Shown: positions 1 to 5,548, counted from the stretch's first letter. The stretch: DNA of 5,641 bases from Deltaproteobacteria bacterium (GCA_029857975.1 JAOUFX010000250.1:1-5641), one strand, 5' to 3'. Notes: a model not told the origin generated them from the sequence alone. Translations and numbers: made by a program.

Positions 1-2
1 TT

Positions 3-173
3 TATAACACAGGATTGCAGCTTTTCAATCTTATTTTTCCCAAGAAAATTGGAAGCCGTATTCAAAGTTTAAAAAACGAAGGAACCCCTTGCCGGGGCGA
101 TCCCCAATATCCAGAACAGGCCGGCGTTAAAACGTTTCTGTCTCTGAAAATCATACTGGAAGGGATGTTATAG
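3..173 (+). CDS. Possible 3' end of an unrecognised plus-strand gene, cut by the window edge
   Basis: This frame stays open for 56 codons from the left edge to a TAG at 171-173, so only the C-terminus would be inside the window. The translation has a plausible mixed composition with an amphipathic end (…TFLSLKIILEGML) and no low-complexity runs. I do not recognise the family. The gene would converge on the SEC-C gene that ends at 264. Against it: an open stretch this short can occur by chance, no start is visible, and a minus-strand frame is also open over bases 1-70 with no ribosome-binding site. No clear terminator follows, and 174-263 holds only purine-rich sequence. Treat this as a hint. 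Confidence 0.25.
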   Translation, partial: YNTGLQLFNLIFPKKIGSRIQSLKNEGTPCRGDPQYPEQAGVKTFLSLKIILEGML

Positions 174-263
174 TTGAGGGGTCGTATGAAACTCATTTAA
201 GGGAGGTAACCGAAAAAGGAATAAGATAACAGCGGAAAACAAAAAGGGAGGACCGAGCAGACT

Positions 264-452
264 CTATATCCCTTTTCGCCCCGCGTTGCTTTTCATCCGA
301 TTTTTATGCGCATCTGTTTCCAAATGACAGCGCTTATATTTCTTTCCGCTGCCGCACCAGCAGGACTCATTGCGACCCAGATCTTCTTTTTTTCTTTCGG
401 TTTGTTTGTTGTTGAAAAAACGTTCCAGTATTTTCATCTTGTTATTGAGCAT
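264..452 (-). CDS. Small SEC-C zinc-motif protein
   Basis: A 62-residue basic protein built around one SEC-C motif. Residues 26-44 read GRNESCWCGSGKKYKRCHL, with the metal ligands C31, C33, C42 and H43 in the usual CxC…CH arrangement and the typical GSGKKYK core. SEC-C motifs occur at the SecA C-terminus, where they bind zinc and contact SecB, and also as stand-alone or fused modules in many small bacterial proteins of unknown role. Here the motif is flanked only by lysine/arginine-rich segments, so there is no catalytic domain. The start is either ATG 452, which has an in-frame stop just upstream and GGGAG directly against it (poor spacing), or ATG 437; neither has an ideal ribosome-binding site. 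It lies 39 nt behind the RRM gene on the same strand, so co-transcription and possible translational dependence are likely. The motif is certain; the function is not. Confidence 0.8.
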   Translation of the reverse strand: MLNNKMKILERFFNNKQTERKKEDLGRNESCWCGSGKKYKRCHLETDAHKNRMKSNAGRKGI

Positions 453-491
453 CTCCCACGTTCATTCTGCGATTGGCAGCACGCAGTCGGT

Positions 492-830
492 TTAATATCG
501 CCGACCGCCTCCGCCCCGGCTTCCCCTGAACCCGCCGCCCCCGCCACCGCGGTTGCTGCCGTGTCTCGGGCCTCCCTGATCCTTTTTGGGACGGGCTTCA
601 TTGACGGTGATGGTGTTTCCAAGAAGGCTGCCGCCATTGAATTTTTGAATGGCATCTTGAGCTTCCTTTTCAGTTTCCATCTCTACAAAACCGAACCCTC
701 TATTCAGCCCGGTGTACTTATCCTTGATGAGGGTAACGGATACGACCTTTCCTACTTCGGAAAAATTGGCTTTCAGGTCTTCTTCCGTGACTTCAATGGA
801 CAGATTTCCCACGTATAGGTTCTTATTCAC
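492..830 (-). CDS. Single-RRM RNA-binding protein with Gly/Arg-rich tail
   Basis: A 112-residue cytoplasmic RNA-binding protein. Residues 1-79 form one RNA recognition motif, with RNP2 as LYVGNL (5-10) and RNP1 as RGFGFVEM (44-51), keeping the aromatic residues that stack on RNA bases. Residues 80-112 are a disordered, RGG-like tail (RGGGGGG, RGSRGGGGRRY). This architecture is common in bacterial glycine-rich RRM proteins (often called Rbp), which are linked to cold or stress responses and act as RNA chaperones. That role is known for the family and not shown here. The start is GTG 830, giving MNKNLYVGNL, because AAGGGAGG (836-843) sits 5 nt upstream. A longer in-frame GTG at 860 would place this Shine-Dalgarno inside the gene. 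The bidirectional terminator at 945-985 insulates it from the TRAP block, so its promoter should lie in 831-944. The SEC-C gene follows after 39 nt. Confidence 0.93.
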   Translation of the reverse strand: MNKNLYVGNLSIEVTEEDLKANFSEVGKVVSVTLIKDKYTGLNRGFGFVEMETEKEAQDAIQKFNGGSLLGNTITVNEARPKKDQGGPRHGSNRGGGGGGFRGSRGGGGRRY

Positions 831-835
831 ATCAA

Positions 836-843
836 CCTCCCTT
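836..843 (-). promoter_or_regulatory. Shine-Dalgarno sequence fixing the RRM gene start
   Basis: On the minus strand AAGGGAGG is followed by TTGAT and then GTG 830. The 5-nt spacing and near-perfect anti-16S match favour GTG 830 over the in-frame GTG at 860, which has no comparable site. Confidence 0.8.
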
Positions 844-861
844 GGTTTTTCCTTCCCCACC

Positions 862-876
862 CCTCATTCAATGAGG
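862..876. repeat. Perfect inverted repeat upstream of the RRM gene
   Basis: CCTCATT-C-AATGAGG has 7-bp arms around a single base, about 32 bp upstream of GTG 830, and lies between the terminator and the gene. It could be an operator or, in the transcript, a small 5'-UTR structure, although a one-base centre is better suited to a protein-bound dyad than to an RNA hairpin. The gene's promoter must overlap or adjoin it. No good -35/-10 pair is visible; TATCCT at about 877-882 on the minus strand is only a weak -10 candidate. Confidence 0.4.
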
Positions 877-944
877 ATAGGTTGAACTGAAAATTTTCCG
901 TAATGCTGCAGAATGCACCGGAGAGGGCCCGGATCGATCCCCAT

Positions 945-985
945 AAAAAAGCCGCGAAAGCTTTCAAGAGCTTCACGGCTTTTTT
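945..985. terminator. Bidirectional intrinsic terminator
   Basis: AAAAAAGCCG at 945-954 pairs with CGGCTTTTTT at 976-985. The stem continues through GAA and GCT with one wobble/mismatch and one bulged A, closing on a short loop near TTCA. It has a U tract in both orientations. The mismatch becomes a G-U pair in the minus-strand RNA, so it should work slightly better for minus-strand transcripts. It lies between the TRAP block and the RRM gene, where it would stop readthrough from the right-hand operon. Confidence 0.88.
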
Positions 986-1100
986 ATTCCAACCCTAAAC
1001 TCTTTACGCCTCGATGTAATCAAGATTAAGATTTTTTCGTAAAAATGTCAAGGGATATTTCTAACTTATGTTGAATTCTTCCCTATTCTGCTCCATTTCT

Positions 1101-1124
1101 CTCTCCCTCACTGGGGAGGGAGAG
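1101..1124. repeat. REP-like GC-rich hairpin
   Basis: CTCTCCCTC (1101-1109) and GAGGGAGAG (1116-1124) are perfect 9-bp arms around ACTGGG, followed by GGTGGGGGG. No U tract follows on either strand, so it is not a standard terminator. The CTCTCCC…GGGAGAGGGTGGGG pattern resembles short palindromes dispersed between genes in many environmental bacterial genomes. It directly abuts the SDR remnant, and it could protect the 3' end of the TRAP transcript or be a passive repeat. A second copy inside the window was not found. Confidence 0.5.
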
Positions 1125-1133
1125 GGTGGGGGG

Positions 1134-1177
1134 TCATTTGAGGCTGAATCCGCCATCCACCAGGAGCAATTGTCCAG
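1134..1177 (-). pseudogene. 3'-terminal remnant of a second SDR gene
   Basis: The minus strand encodes GQLLLVDGGFSLK followed by TGA. The intact SDR at 4292 ends GQVLLVDGGFSLK, so 12 of the last 13 residues match. At DNA level, 1138-1177 matches 4296-4335 at 34 of 40 bases with no gaps, and most differences are synonymous third-position changes. This is therefore a diverged paralogue that was once under protein selection, not a fresh copy. GQ-x-LLVDGG is the standard SDR C-terminal motif. Upstream of about 1178 homology stops abruptly: no YxxxK, NNAG or P-x-DIA motif appears in any minus frame up to the dctM stop at 1430. A long open frame (1134-1568) runs through the tail, but its upstream part is a shadow of dctM and non-SDR sequence. 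About 95% of the gene is missing. Confidence 0.75.
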
Positions 1178-1178
1178 A

Positions 1179-1429
1179 GGGGGACGTCGTGCAGAAATTG
1201 CATAGTATGAACTGCAAACGTTCTGCACGAACATCCCTGAATCTCGTCCCCGAATCTCCCGGAGAAAATCGAGGCTCAGAACCGGGGCTCCTCCAGTGAC
1301 AGATCGATCGGGTCGGTGTACAGCATCGTCTCGCTCCGGGGAGCAAAGGTATTATTAAGGTATGTGTTCCAGAAAAATGCGACCCTCCTGTAACCCTTGG
1401 GCTACGGAATATGCGAACCAAGTGGCAGG
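1179..1429 (-). other. Gene-free stretch downstream of dctM with a possible decayed coding fragment
   Basis: No intact gene lies between the dctM stop and the SDR remnant. One minus-strand frame, 1401 down to a TGA at 1276-1278, gives 41 protein-like codons including VAFFWNTYLNN and MLYTDPIDLSLEEPRF, with GC-leaning third positions. It lacks a good start, although AGGAGG at 1384-1389 precedes the VAFFW segment. ATG 1338 could begin a 16-residue peptide behind GGAG. I do not recognise the family. It may be the remains of another gene lost in the same event that truncated the second SDR, or simply chance. No terminator is visible directly after dctM, so the operon transcript may run on to 945-985. 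Confidence 0.25.
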
Positions 1430-2707
1430 CTATAGCTTGAGGACTTTCGGAAGGATCAGAGTAAACCACGGAAAAAGTACAACGATCAAGAGCCCGAGGC
1501 AGAGGAAGACCACGTATGGCAGCATGGGGCGGAGGGTGCGGTCTATGCTGATCTTGGCGATCCCGCAACAGATGAAAAGTCCCACACCGATGGGGGGCAG
1601 GAAGAGGCCAATGCCGACTGCGGCAGTGATGACGATGGAATAGTGGACCAAATCGATGCCGAACTGCTTTACGACGGGCAGGAAAGTCGGCAGAAGGATT
1701 ACTACCGCGGCGGGCCCTTCAATCACGGCCCCGAGGAAAATGAATAGCAACGCGGAAAAAACCAGAAAGGCCGTCGGACCCGCAGACAATGATCTCAGCA
1801 TCTCCGCGAGAAACGCCGGAACTTGCGCCACCGCCAGAATCCAGGCCACCACTGCCGCCGTCCCGAGAAGAAAGCAAACACTCGCCGTAATCACGGCACT
1901 CTGGATGAGGATTCCCGGGAGGGCCGACCAGGAAATCTCGCGATAGATGAACAGGCCGACGATGGCAGCATACAAGACGGCAACGGCCGCCGCCTCCGTA
2001 GGGGTGAAGACACCACCAAGGATTCCACCGAAAATGATGATCGGCAGCCCCATGGGGATCAGGGCATCGATGGAAGCCCGGCCAAGCTCGCGGATGCTTG
2101 GCGTTTGTGAAGCCACCATTCCGCTCTTCCGCGCCTTTACGTAGATGTACGCCATAATGGCGACGGCAAGGACAAGTGCGGGGACGAATCCCCCTGCAAA
2201 GAGCGCGGCCACCGATACATCGGCGATGGCACCGATGATGATCATCAAGATGCATGGGGGCACCAGGATTCCCATGGCCGAGGCCGACGCCACTACGCTT
2301 ACCGCCTCCTCCGGTTTGTACCCGGCTTGCGTCAAAGGGGGAAGCATCGTGGCGCCTATGGCAGAGACGTCCGCAATGGTGGACCCGGAGATGCCCGAGA
2401 AGATATACTCGGCAATCACTACGGCCATGGCGAGCCCACCCCGGATCCAGCCGACCAGAGCCTGAGCGAACCGGACCAGGCGGACAGCAATGCCGCCGGT
2501 TTCCATCAGGGCGCCCGCCAAAACGAACAGTGGAATCGCCAGGAGGACGAAGGAATCTGCGGTGAGGAAGATCTGCTGGATGATAATCGCGAGAGGATAC
2601 TCGCCGCTCCACCACAGCCCCAGAAAACCGGCCATACCTACCGCGAACGCCACGGGTACTGCCAAGATCAGCAAAATCACGAAGGCAGCGATGGTGATAG
2701 TAATCAT
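1430..2707 (-). CDS. dctM: TRAP transporter large membrane subunit (DctM family)
   Basis: The 425-residue inner-membrane translocation subunit of a tripartite ATP-independent periplasmic transporter, moving substrate delivered by the binding protein in exchange for a Na+ or H+ gradient. Length and composition are normal for the family: about a dozen hydrophobic segments from MITITIAAFVILL onward. Family signatures are clear: FVLLAIPLFVLAG (53-65), GWIRGGLAMA (86-95), FSGISGSTIADVSAIG (103-118), GILVPP (146-151), GGVFTPTEAAAVAV (231-244), EGPAAVVILLP (330-340) and LPPIGVGLF (370-378). The start is ATG 2707, because it overlaps the end of the small subunit as ATGA and has GAGG 9 nt upstream. 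An open extension to 2797 merely reads through the previous gene. The overlap implies translational coupling. Nothing in it looks broken. The substrate cannot be inferred from this subunit. Confidence 0.95.
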   Translation of the reverse strand: MITITIAAFVILLILAVPVAFAVGMAGFLGLWWSGEYPLAIIIQQIFLTADSFVLLAIPLFVLAGALMETGGIAVRLVRFAQALVGWIRGGLAMAVVIAEYIFSGISGSTIADVSAIGATMLPPLTQAGYKPEEAVSVVASASAMGILVPPCILMIIIGAIADVSVAALFAGGFVPALVLAVAIMAYIYVKARKSGMVASQTPSIRELGRASIDALIPMGLPIIIFGGILGGVFTPTEAAAVAVLYAAIVGLFIYREISWSALPGILIQSAVITASVCFLLGTAAVVAWILAVAQVPAFLAEMLRSLSAGPTAFLVFSALLFIFLGAVIEGPAAVVILLPTFLPVVKQFGIDLVHYSIVITAAVGIGLFLPPIGVGLFICCGIAKISIDRTLRPMLPYVVFLCLGLLIVVLFPWFTLILPKVLKL

Positions 2708-3167
2708 GGGATTAGACCTCGGATGGCGCGCCAAAGCGGACCAAGGCTGTAGAGGATCATCAGGGCTCCTCCGATCGGGATGGCGACATAGATCCACATC
2801 TTCGACAGCCCCATGACTGGGGTCTGCTGGAGCCTTCCAAGCTCGAGAAATACCAAGCCTTGCTGGATGAGGACACCCGCGAACATTATCACTACAGCGG
2901 GAGGAGGATAACAGTGGCCTGACGGAGTCGGGGGGACAGGCGATCCACTACGATAAGGAGGCGGAAGTGGGCCTGGCGCTTCACGCCCACCGCCGCCCCC
3001 AGGAAGGTCAGCCAGACAAAGCAACTCCGCGCAATCTCGTCGTACCAGGTAAATGTCCTGACCAATACATACCGGGAGAAAACGCCGAGAAGCAGGTCCA
3101 TGGAGAGAACGACCATCAGGACCATGCAGACCCACTCCACGGAGTTCGATAAGATCCGCTTCAGCAT
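2704..3167 (-). pseudogene. dctQ: TRAP transporter small membrane subunit (DctQ family), frameshifted
   Basis: The four-helix partner of DctM, split across two frames. The first frame, from ATG 3167, gives about 90 residues with TM1 (about 10-32, ending GVFSRYVL), the family signature TWYDEIARSCFVWLTFLGAA and a basic loop (GVKRQAHFR). It then meets a TAG at 2892-2894. The second frame carries the rest: TM3 (VVIMFAGVLIQQGLVF), a loop, TM4 (MWIYVAIPIGGALMILYSL) and the end RGLIP, stopping at TGA 2704 in an ATGA overlap with dctM. Adding one C to the CCC run (GGG at 2899-2901 on the plus strand) restores one frame of about 154 residues, ATVILLPAVVIMF, normal for DctQ. It is therefore either a one-base sequencing or assembly error or a real inactivating mutation. 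I see no canonical slippery heptamer. The gene starts 4 nt after the binding-protein stop, with GAGG 7 nt upstream. Confidence 0.9.
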
Positions 3168-3171
3168 GGGC

Positions 3172-4197
3172 TTACCTCGCCGCCTTCACGGCCGACATGA
3201 ACCGATCCATGTACTCCTTCCCCACCTTTGCTGCAACCAAGTCATACACGGGCCCCATTCGATCCTGGAACGCCTGCAGGTTTTTCACTTCGTTGACCTG
3301 CACCCCGGCCTTCTTGATGACCAGAAGATCGGCCTCCTCTTTCTCAACCTCGGCCGTTCTGTCTCTGGCGCACGTCGCCCGGAAGCTCTCGTCCACCGCT
3401 TGCCGGAGTTCGGGCGGCAGGGCCCGGTACTTCTTGAGGTTCATGAACCAAGAAATGGGGGGGTAGGTGTGCCGGGTGAGTGAAACGTACTTCGTCACCT
3501 CGGTGTACTTGCCGGAGACGATGCTGAACGTCGGAGACTCCATCCCATCCACCGTCCCCTGCTTCATCGCCAGGTACACTTCGCCCCAAGGCATGGGCAC
3601 CGGATTGGCGCCGAGTTGCTTCATCATCCCGATATAGATCGGTGACTCCTGCACGCGGATGGTTTGCCCCTTCATATCTTCCGGGGTGTAAATGGGTCTT
3701 TTGTTCGACTGCATGTGCCTGAAACCCCAGCCGCCACCAAAGCCGAAGCCCTTGACGCCTCTGGCCTCCATCTTTTTGAGGAGTTCCTGACCGATCGGCC
3801 CGTCCATGACCTTCCAAACCTGTCCCCGGCTGAACCAGAGGAACGGGAGGTCAAGGGGGAGGTAGCGCGGCTCGAACATGCCGCCGAGGGGAGCGCTGCC
3901 GACCGGCGCCACATCGATCGTTCCCATTTGAACGCCCTCGAACGTAGCGGCCTCCCCCCTGGCGAGCTGGTTGTTATTGTAGACCTCGACCTTGATTCTT
4001 CCCTTTGACTTTTCTCCCAGCACCTTGGCGAACTCATAGGCGGCGGTGTTCCGAGGGCAATCACCGGGGTTTACTGTCCCGAGCTTCATGACGATAGGTG
4101 TTTGCGCTGCAGCCTCCAGCCCAAAGAAGCAGGCCACAACCGTTACCCAAACCATTACGATGCCTCGGCGGCAGAAGCGATTAAGAGTGCGACTCAT
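3172..4197 (-). CDS. dctP: TRAP transporter periplasmic substrate-binding protein (DctP family)
   Basis: A 341-residue extracytoplasmic solute receptor that captures the substrate and hands it to DctQM. The N-terminus has a basic stretch (RFCRR), a hydrophobic core (GIVMVWVTVVACFFG) and a likely signal-peptidase I site LEAAA|QTP after residue 31. VVAC is a loose lipobox, so a lipoprotein form cannot be excluded. The mature part has the family signature NKRPIYTPEDMKGQTIRVQ (165-183). Its R181 corresponds to the conserved arginine that usually salt-bridges a substrate carboxylate, so an organic acid ligand is likely but not shown. WGEVYLAMKQGTVDGMESP (204-222) is the conserved helix and VDG-x-E motif. 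ATG 4197 has AAAGGAGG (4204-4211) with 6-nt spacing. It lies 94 nt after the SDR stop with no terminator between, and 4 nt before dctQ. Length is normal for the family. Confidence 0.96.
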   Translation of the reverse strand: MSRTLNRFCRRGIVMVWVTVVACFFGLEAAAQTPIVMKLGTVNPGDCPRNTAAYEFAKVLGEKSKGRIKVEVYNNNQLARGEAATFEGVQMGTIDVAPVGSAPLGGMFEPRYLPLDLPFLWFSRGQVWKVMDGPIGQELLKKMEARGVKGFGFGGGWGFRHMQSNKRPIYTPEDMKGQTIRVQESPIYIGMMKQLGANPVPMPWGEVYLAMKQGTVDGMESPTFSIVSGKYTEVTKYVSLTRHTYPPISWFMNLKKYRALPPELRQAVDESFRATCARDRTAEVEKEEADLLVIKKAGVQVNEVKNLQAFQDRMGPVYDLVAAKVGKEYMDRFMSAVKAAR

Positions 4198-4291
4198 TTT
4201 CGTCCTCCTTTCTTTGTTGTGGGTCTTGTGTTTCGGTGAGGATAAAAAAAACTAAAATACTCCTCCCTTATTGCTCCAGTTGACCGGCCTT

Positions 4292-5038
4292 CTACTTGAG
4301 GCTGAAGCCTCCATCCACCAGGAGGACTTGCCCGGTAATAAAATTGGCATCGTCAGAGGCCAGAAACAGAATCGCCTTGGCGATATCATCGGGCTGAGCC
4401 ATCCGCTTGAGGTAGGCCCCTTCGATCATATTTTTCTTGACCGCCTCGGGCAGAGATGCGGTCATTTCGGTCAAGGTGTGCCCGGGGGCTACGGTATTCA
4501 CGTTGATATGCGGGGCCAGTTCCTTGGCCATAGTCTTGGTCAGATTGATAACGGCCCCCTTCGAGGCGCTGTAGTCCATGATCCCTTCCCGTCCGCAGTG
4601 GTCGATGCCCCGAATGGAAGAGATGTTAATAATCTTCCCCGACTTGTGGGCCAGCATGTGCTTGGCCGCCGCCTGAGCGCAGAGAAAGACGCCGATGAGA
4701 TTGACTTCCAACGTTTTTATCCAGTCCTCGACGGTTTTTTCCAGGAAGGGACGGGAGATGGCAATCCCCGCGTTGTTGACCAGGATATCGATCCGGCCGA
4801 ATTCTTTTACGAAGGCCTCGGTAAAGCGGATGACCTGATCCTTTTTGGAGACGTCGCCCGAAAAGGCTTTCAAGGTATATCCTTTCGCTTGAGCGGTCTC
4901 CATAGCCTTTTGGGCATGGGCTTCGTTTATTTCAACGATTCCCACCTTGGCCCCTTCAGAGAGCATCAGCAAGGCCGTGGTCAAACCGATGCCTCTTCCC
5001 CCTCCGGTGATCAGGGTGGCCTTATCCTTCAGTCGCAT
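4292..5038 (-). CDS. Short-chain dehydrogenase/reductase (classical SDR)
   Basis: A 248-residue cytoplasmic NAD(P)-dependent oxidoreductase, probably acting on an alcohol or ketone. It has all classical SDR elements in order: the TGGGRGIG dinucleotide motif (11-18), acidic E36 at the end of the second strand (VGIVEIN, favouring NAD(H) over NADP(H)), NNAG (88-91), catalytic N113, S141 (INISS), Y156 and K160 (YSASK), the PG motif (185-186), and the C-terminal GQVLLVDGG (236-244). The start is ATG 5038, giving MRLKDKATLITGGG, because AAAGGAGG (5048-5055) lies 9 nt upstream; the open frame to 5089 adds only leader sequence. The substrate cannot be assigned: FabG-like, glucose-1-dehydrogenase-like and other classical SDRs share these motifs. 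Its place between a Dabb protein and a TRAP transporter suggests it processes an imported compound. A diverged copy of its 3' end survives at 1134-1177. Confidence 0.95.
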   Translation of the reverse strand: MRLKDKATLITGGGRGIGLTTALLMLSEGAKVGIVEINEAHAQKAMETAQAKGYTLKAFSGDVSKKDQVIRFTEAFVKEFGRIDILVNNAGIAISRPFLEKTVEDWIKTLEVNLIGVFLCAQAAAKHMLAHKSGKIINISSIRGIDHCGREGIMDYSASKGAVINLTKTMAKELAPHINVNTVAPGHTLTEMTASLPEAVKKNMIEGAYLKRMAQPDDIAKAILFLASDDANFITGQVLLVDGGFSLK

Positions 5039-5047
5039 GGAATAGAT

Positions 5048-5055
5048 CCTCCTTT
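5048..5055 (-). promoter_or_regulatory. Shine-Dalgarno sequence fixing the SDR start
   Basis: AAAGGAGG on the minus strand, 9 nt before ATG 5038. It would lie inside the coding sequence if the upstream start near 5089 were used, so it supports the shorter protein. The same AAAGGAGG octamer precedes dctP at 4204-4211. Confidence 0.8.
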
Positions 5056-5100
5056 CTGTCGTAAAAATAAGTAAACCGAAACTTCGCACCGCCTCAGCGG

Positions 5101-5120
5101 ATCGGCATCAATCGGCATCA
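5101..5120. repeat. Tandem decamer duplication in the Dabb-SDR spacer
   Basis: ATCGGCATCA occurs twice head to tail with no mismatch, in the 100-nt spacer between the two genes. Only two copies are present, so replication slippage is the simplest source. No function is evident. Confidence 0.6.
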
Positions 5121-5138
5121 AGAGGTTGGGAATGTCCG

Positions 5139-5426
5139 CTACTTTTCATAATCCAGGGACACAATGGTCTCGGCCACGCTCCGCATGTGGATCCCGACTT
5201 GCACATGATGTGGATGAACCTGGTAGGCTTGCATGTCGGCCAGGGAATCGAAGGTGGCCAACAGGGCGAGGTCGAAGGAGCGTTCAGCGCGTACAATATC
5301 TGCGACCACTTCCAGCGAACGCAGTTGTGGCACCCGGCCGGCCAGCTCCATGAGCTTCTCCCGGGCTTTAGTAACTTCTTCTGGTCGCCGGTCTTTCAGC
5401 TTAAACAATACAATGTGCATTATCAT
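5139..5426 (-). CDS. Dabb-family (stress-responsive dimeric alpha/beta barrel) protein
   Basis: A 95-residue single-domain protein. The first strand MHIVLFKLK (3-11), helix PEEVTKAREKLMELAG (15-30), strand SLEVVADI, strand FDLALLATFDS (51-61), the helix DMQAYQVHPHHVQV (64-77) and final strand ETIVSLDYEK fit the Dabb fold (beta-alpha-beta-beta-alpha-alpha-beta, dimer). The YQ-x-HP-x-H signature is intact. Members include plant stress proteins and polyketide cyclases such as olivetolic acid cyclase. Most bacterial ones are uncharacterised, so neither cyclisation nor stress function should be assumed. ATG 5426 follows a G-rich stretch (GGGGGGG, 5431-5437) that serves as a weak Shine-Dalgarno; ATG 5420 is an alternative. 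The frame is open to 5528, but that extension would cover the promoter at 5448-5476. It is first in the SDR-TRAP block, which suggests a role in the same pathway. Confidence 0.87.
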   Translation of the reverse strand: MIMHIVLFKLKDRRPEEVTKAREKLMELAGRVPQLRSLEVVADIVRAERSFDLALLATFDSLADMQAYQVHPHHVQVGIHMRSVAETIVSLDYEK

Positions 5427-5447
5427 GTTGCCCCCCCTTTTTGGGCT

Positions 5448-5476
5448 ATTATAGTTTATTCCAATTTGCCGGTCAA
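5448..5476 (-). promoter_or_regulatory. Near-consensus sigma-70 promoter of the Dabb-SDR-TRAP block
   Basis: On the minus strand TTGACC (5471-5476) is separated by exactly 17 bp from TATAAT (5448-5453). That is five of six -35 bases, a perfect -10 and optimal spacing. Transcription would begin near 5441, giving a leader of only about 15 nt before ATG 5426. No operator is obvious, although the leader includes the seven-G run. With no terminator found down to the dctM stop, this promoter can serve the whole block, possibly with extra promoters in the 100-nt and 94-nt spacers. Confidence 0.8.
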
Positions 5477-5548
5477 TCTGCATTCGTTTCCGGCAGAAGT
5501 CTTCCGGGCACATTCGGCCCTCCCCCAACTCGGCGGCGATGAATCAAC

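Noticed and set aside
66..110. Terminator downstream of the SEC-C gene (CCCC/GGGG arms followed by T-rich sequence on the minus strand)
   Set aside because: Only a 4-bp stem, the T run begins several bases after the stem, and it lies over 150 bases from the gene. Too weak to annotate.
306..818. Plus-strand frame of 170 codons
   Set aside because: Antisense to the RRM and SEC-C genes, no ribosome-binding site, and the minus-strand RRM has clear RNP motifs.
1134..1568. A 144-codon minus-strand frame as an intact gene
   Set aside because: Its first part overlaps dctM in another frame, the middle has shadow-like Arg/Pro/Ser composition, and only the last 13 codons are SDR-like. Reported as a remnant instead.
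1719..2615. Long minus-strand frame of 298 codons
   Set aside because: It lies wholly inside dctM in a shifted frame and is rich in Arg, His, Gly and Cys; a GC-rich shadow. The plus-strand frames between 1656 and 2816 are likewise antisense shadows.
2892..2910. Programmed -1 ribosomal frameshift in dctQ
   Set aside because: No X-XXY-YYZ heptamer or obvious downstream stimulatory structure, and the family does not use frameshifting. Error or mutation is simpler.
3344..4064. Alternative minus-strand frames and plus-strand frames across dctP
   Set aside because: They overlap the intact 341-residue DctP protein, which carries the full family signature; composition is shadow-like.
4244..4251. 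A-run (U-run on the minus strand) after the SDR as a terminator
   Set aside because: No stable GC-rich hairpin precedes it, so it cannot be called an intrinsic terminator. It was not used to split the block.
4271..5074. Plus-strand frame of 267 codons
   Set aside because: Exact antisense shadow of the SDR, whose catalytic motifs are all in place on the minus strand.
5108..5353. Small frames overlapping the Dabb gene on both strands
   Set aside because: Shadows of the Dabb coding sequence, with no ribosome-binding site or recognisable domain.
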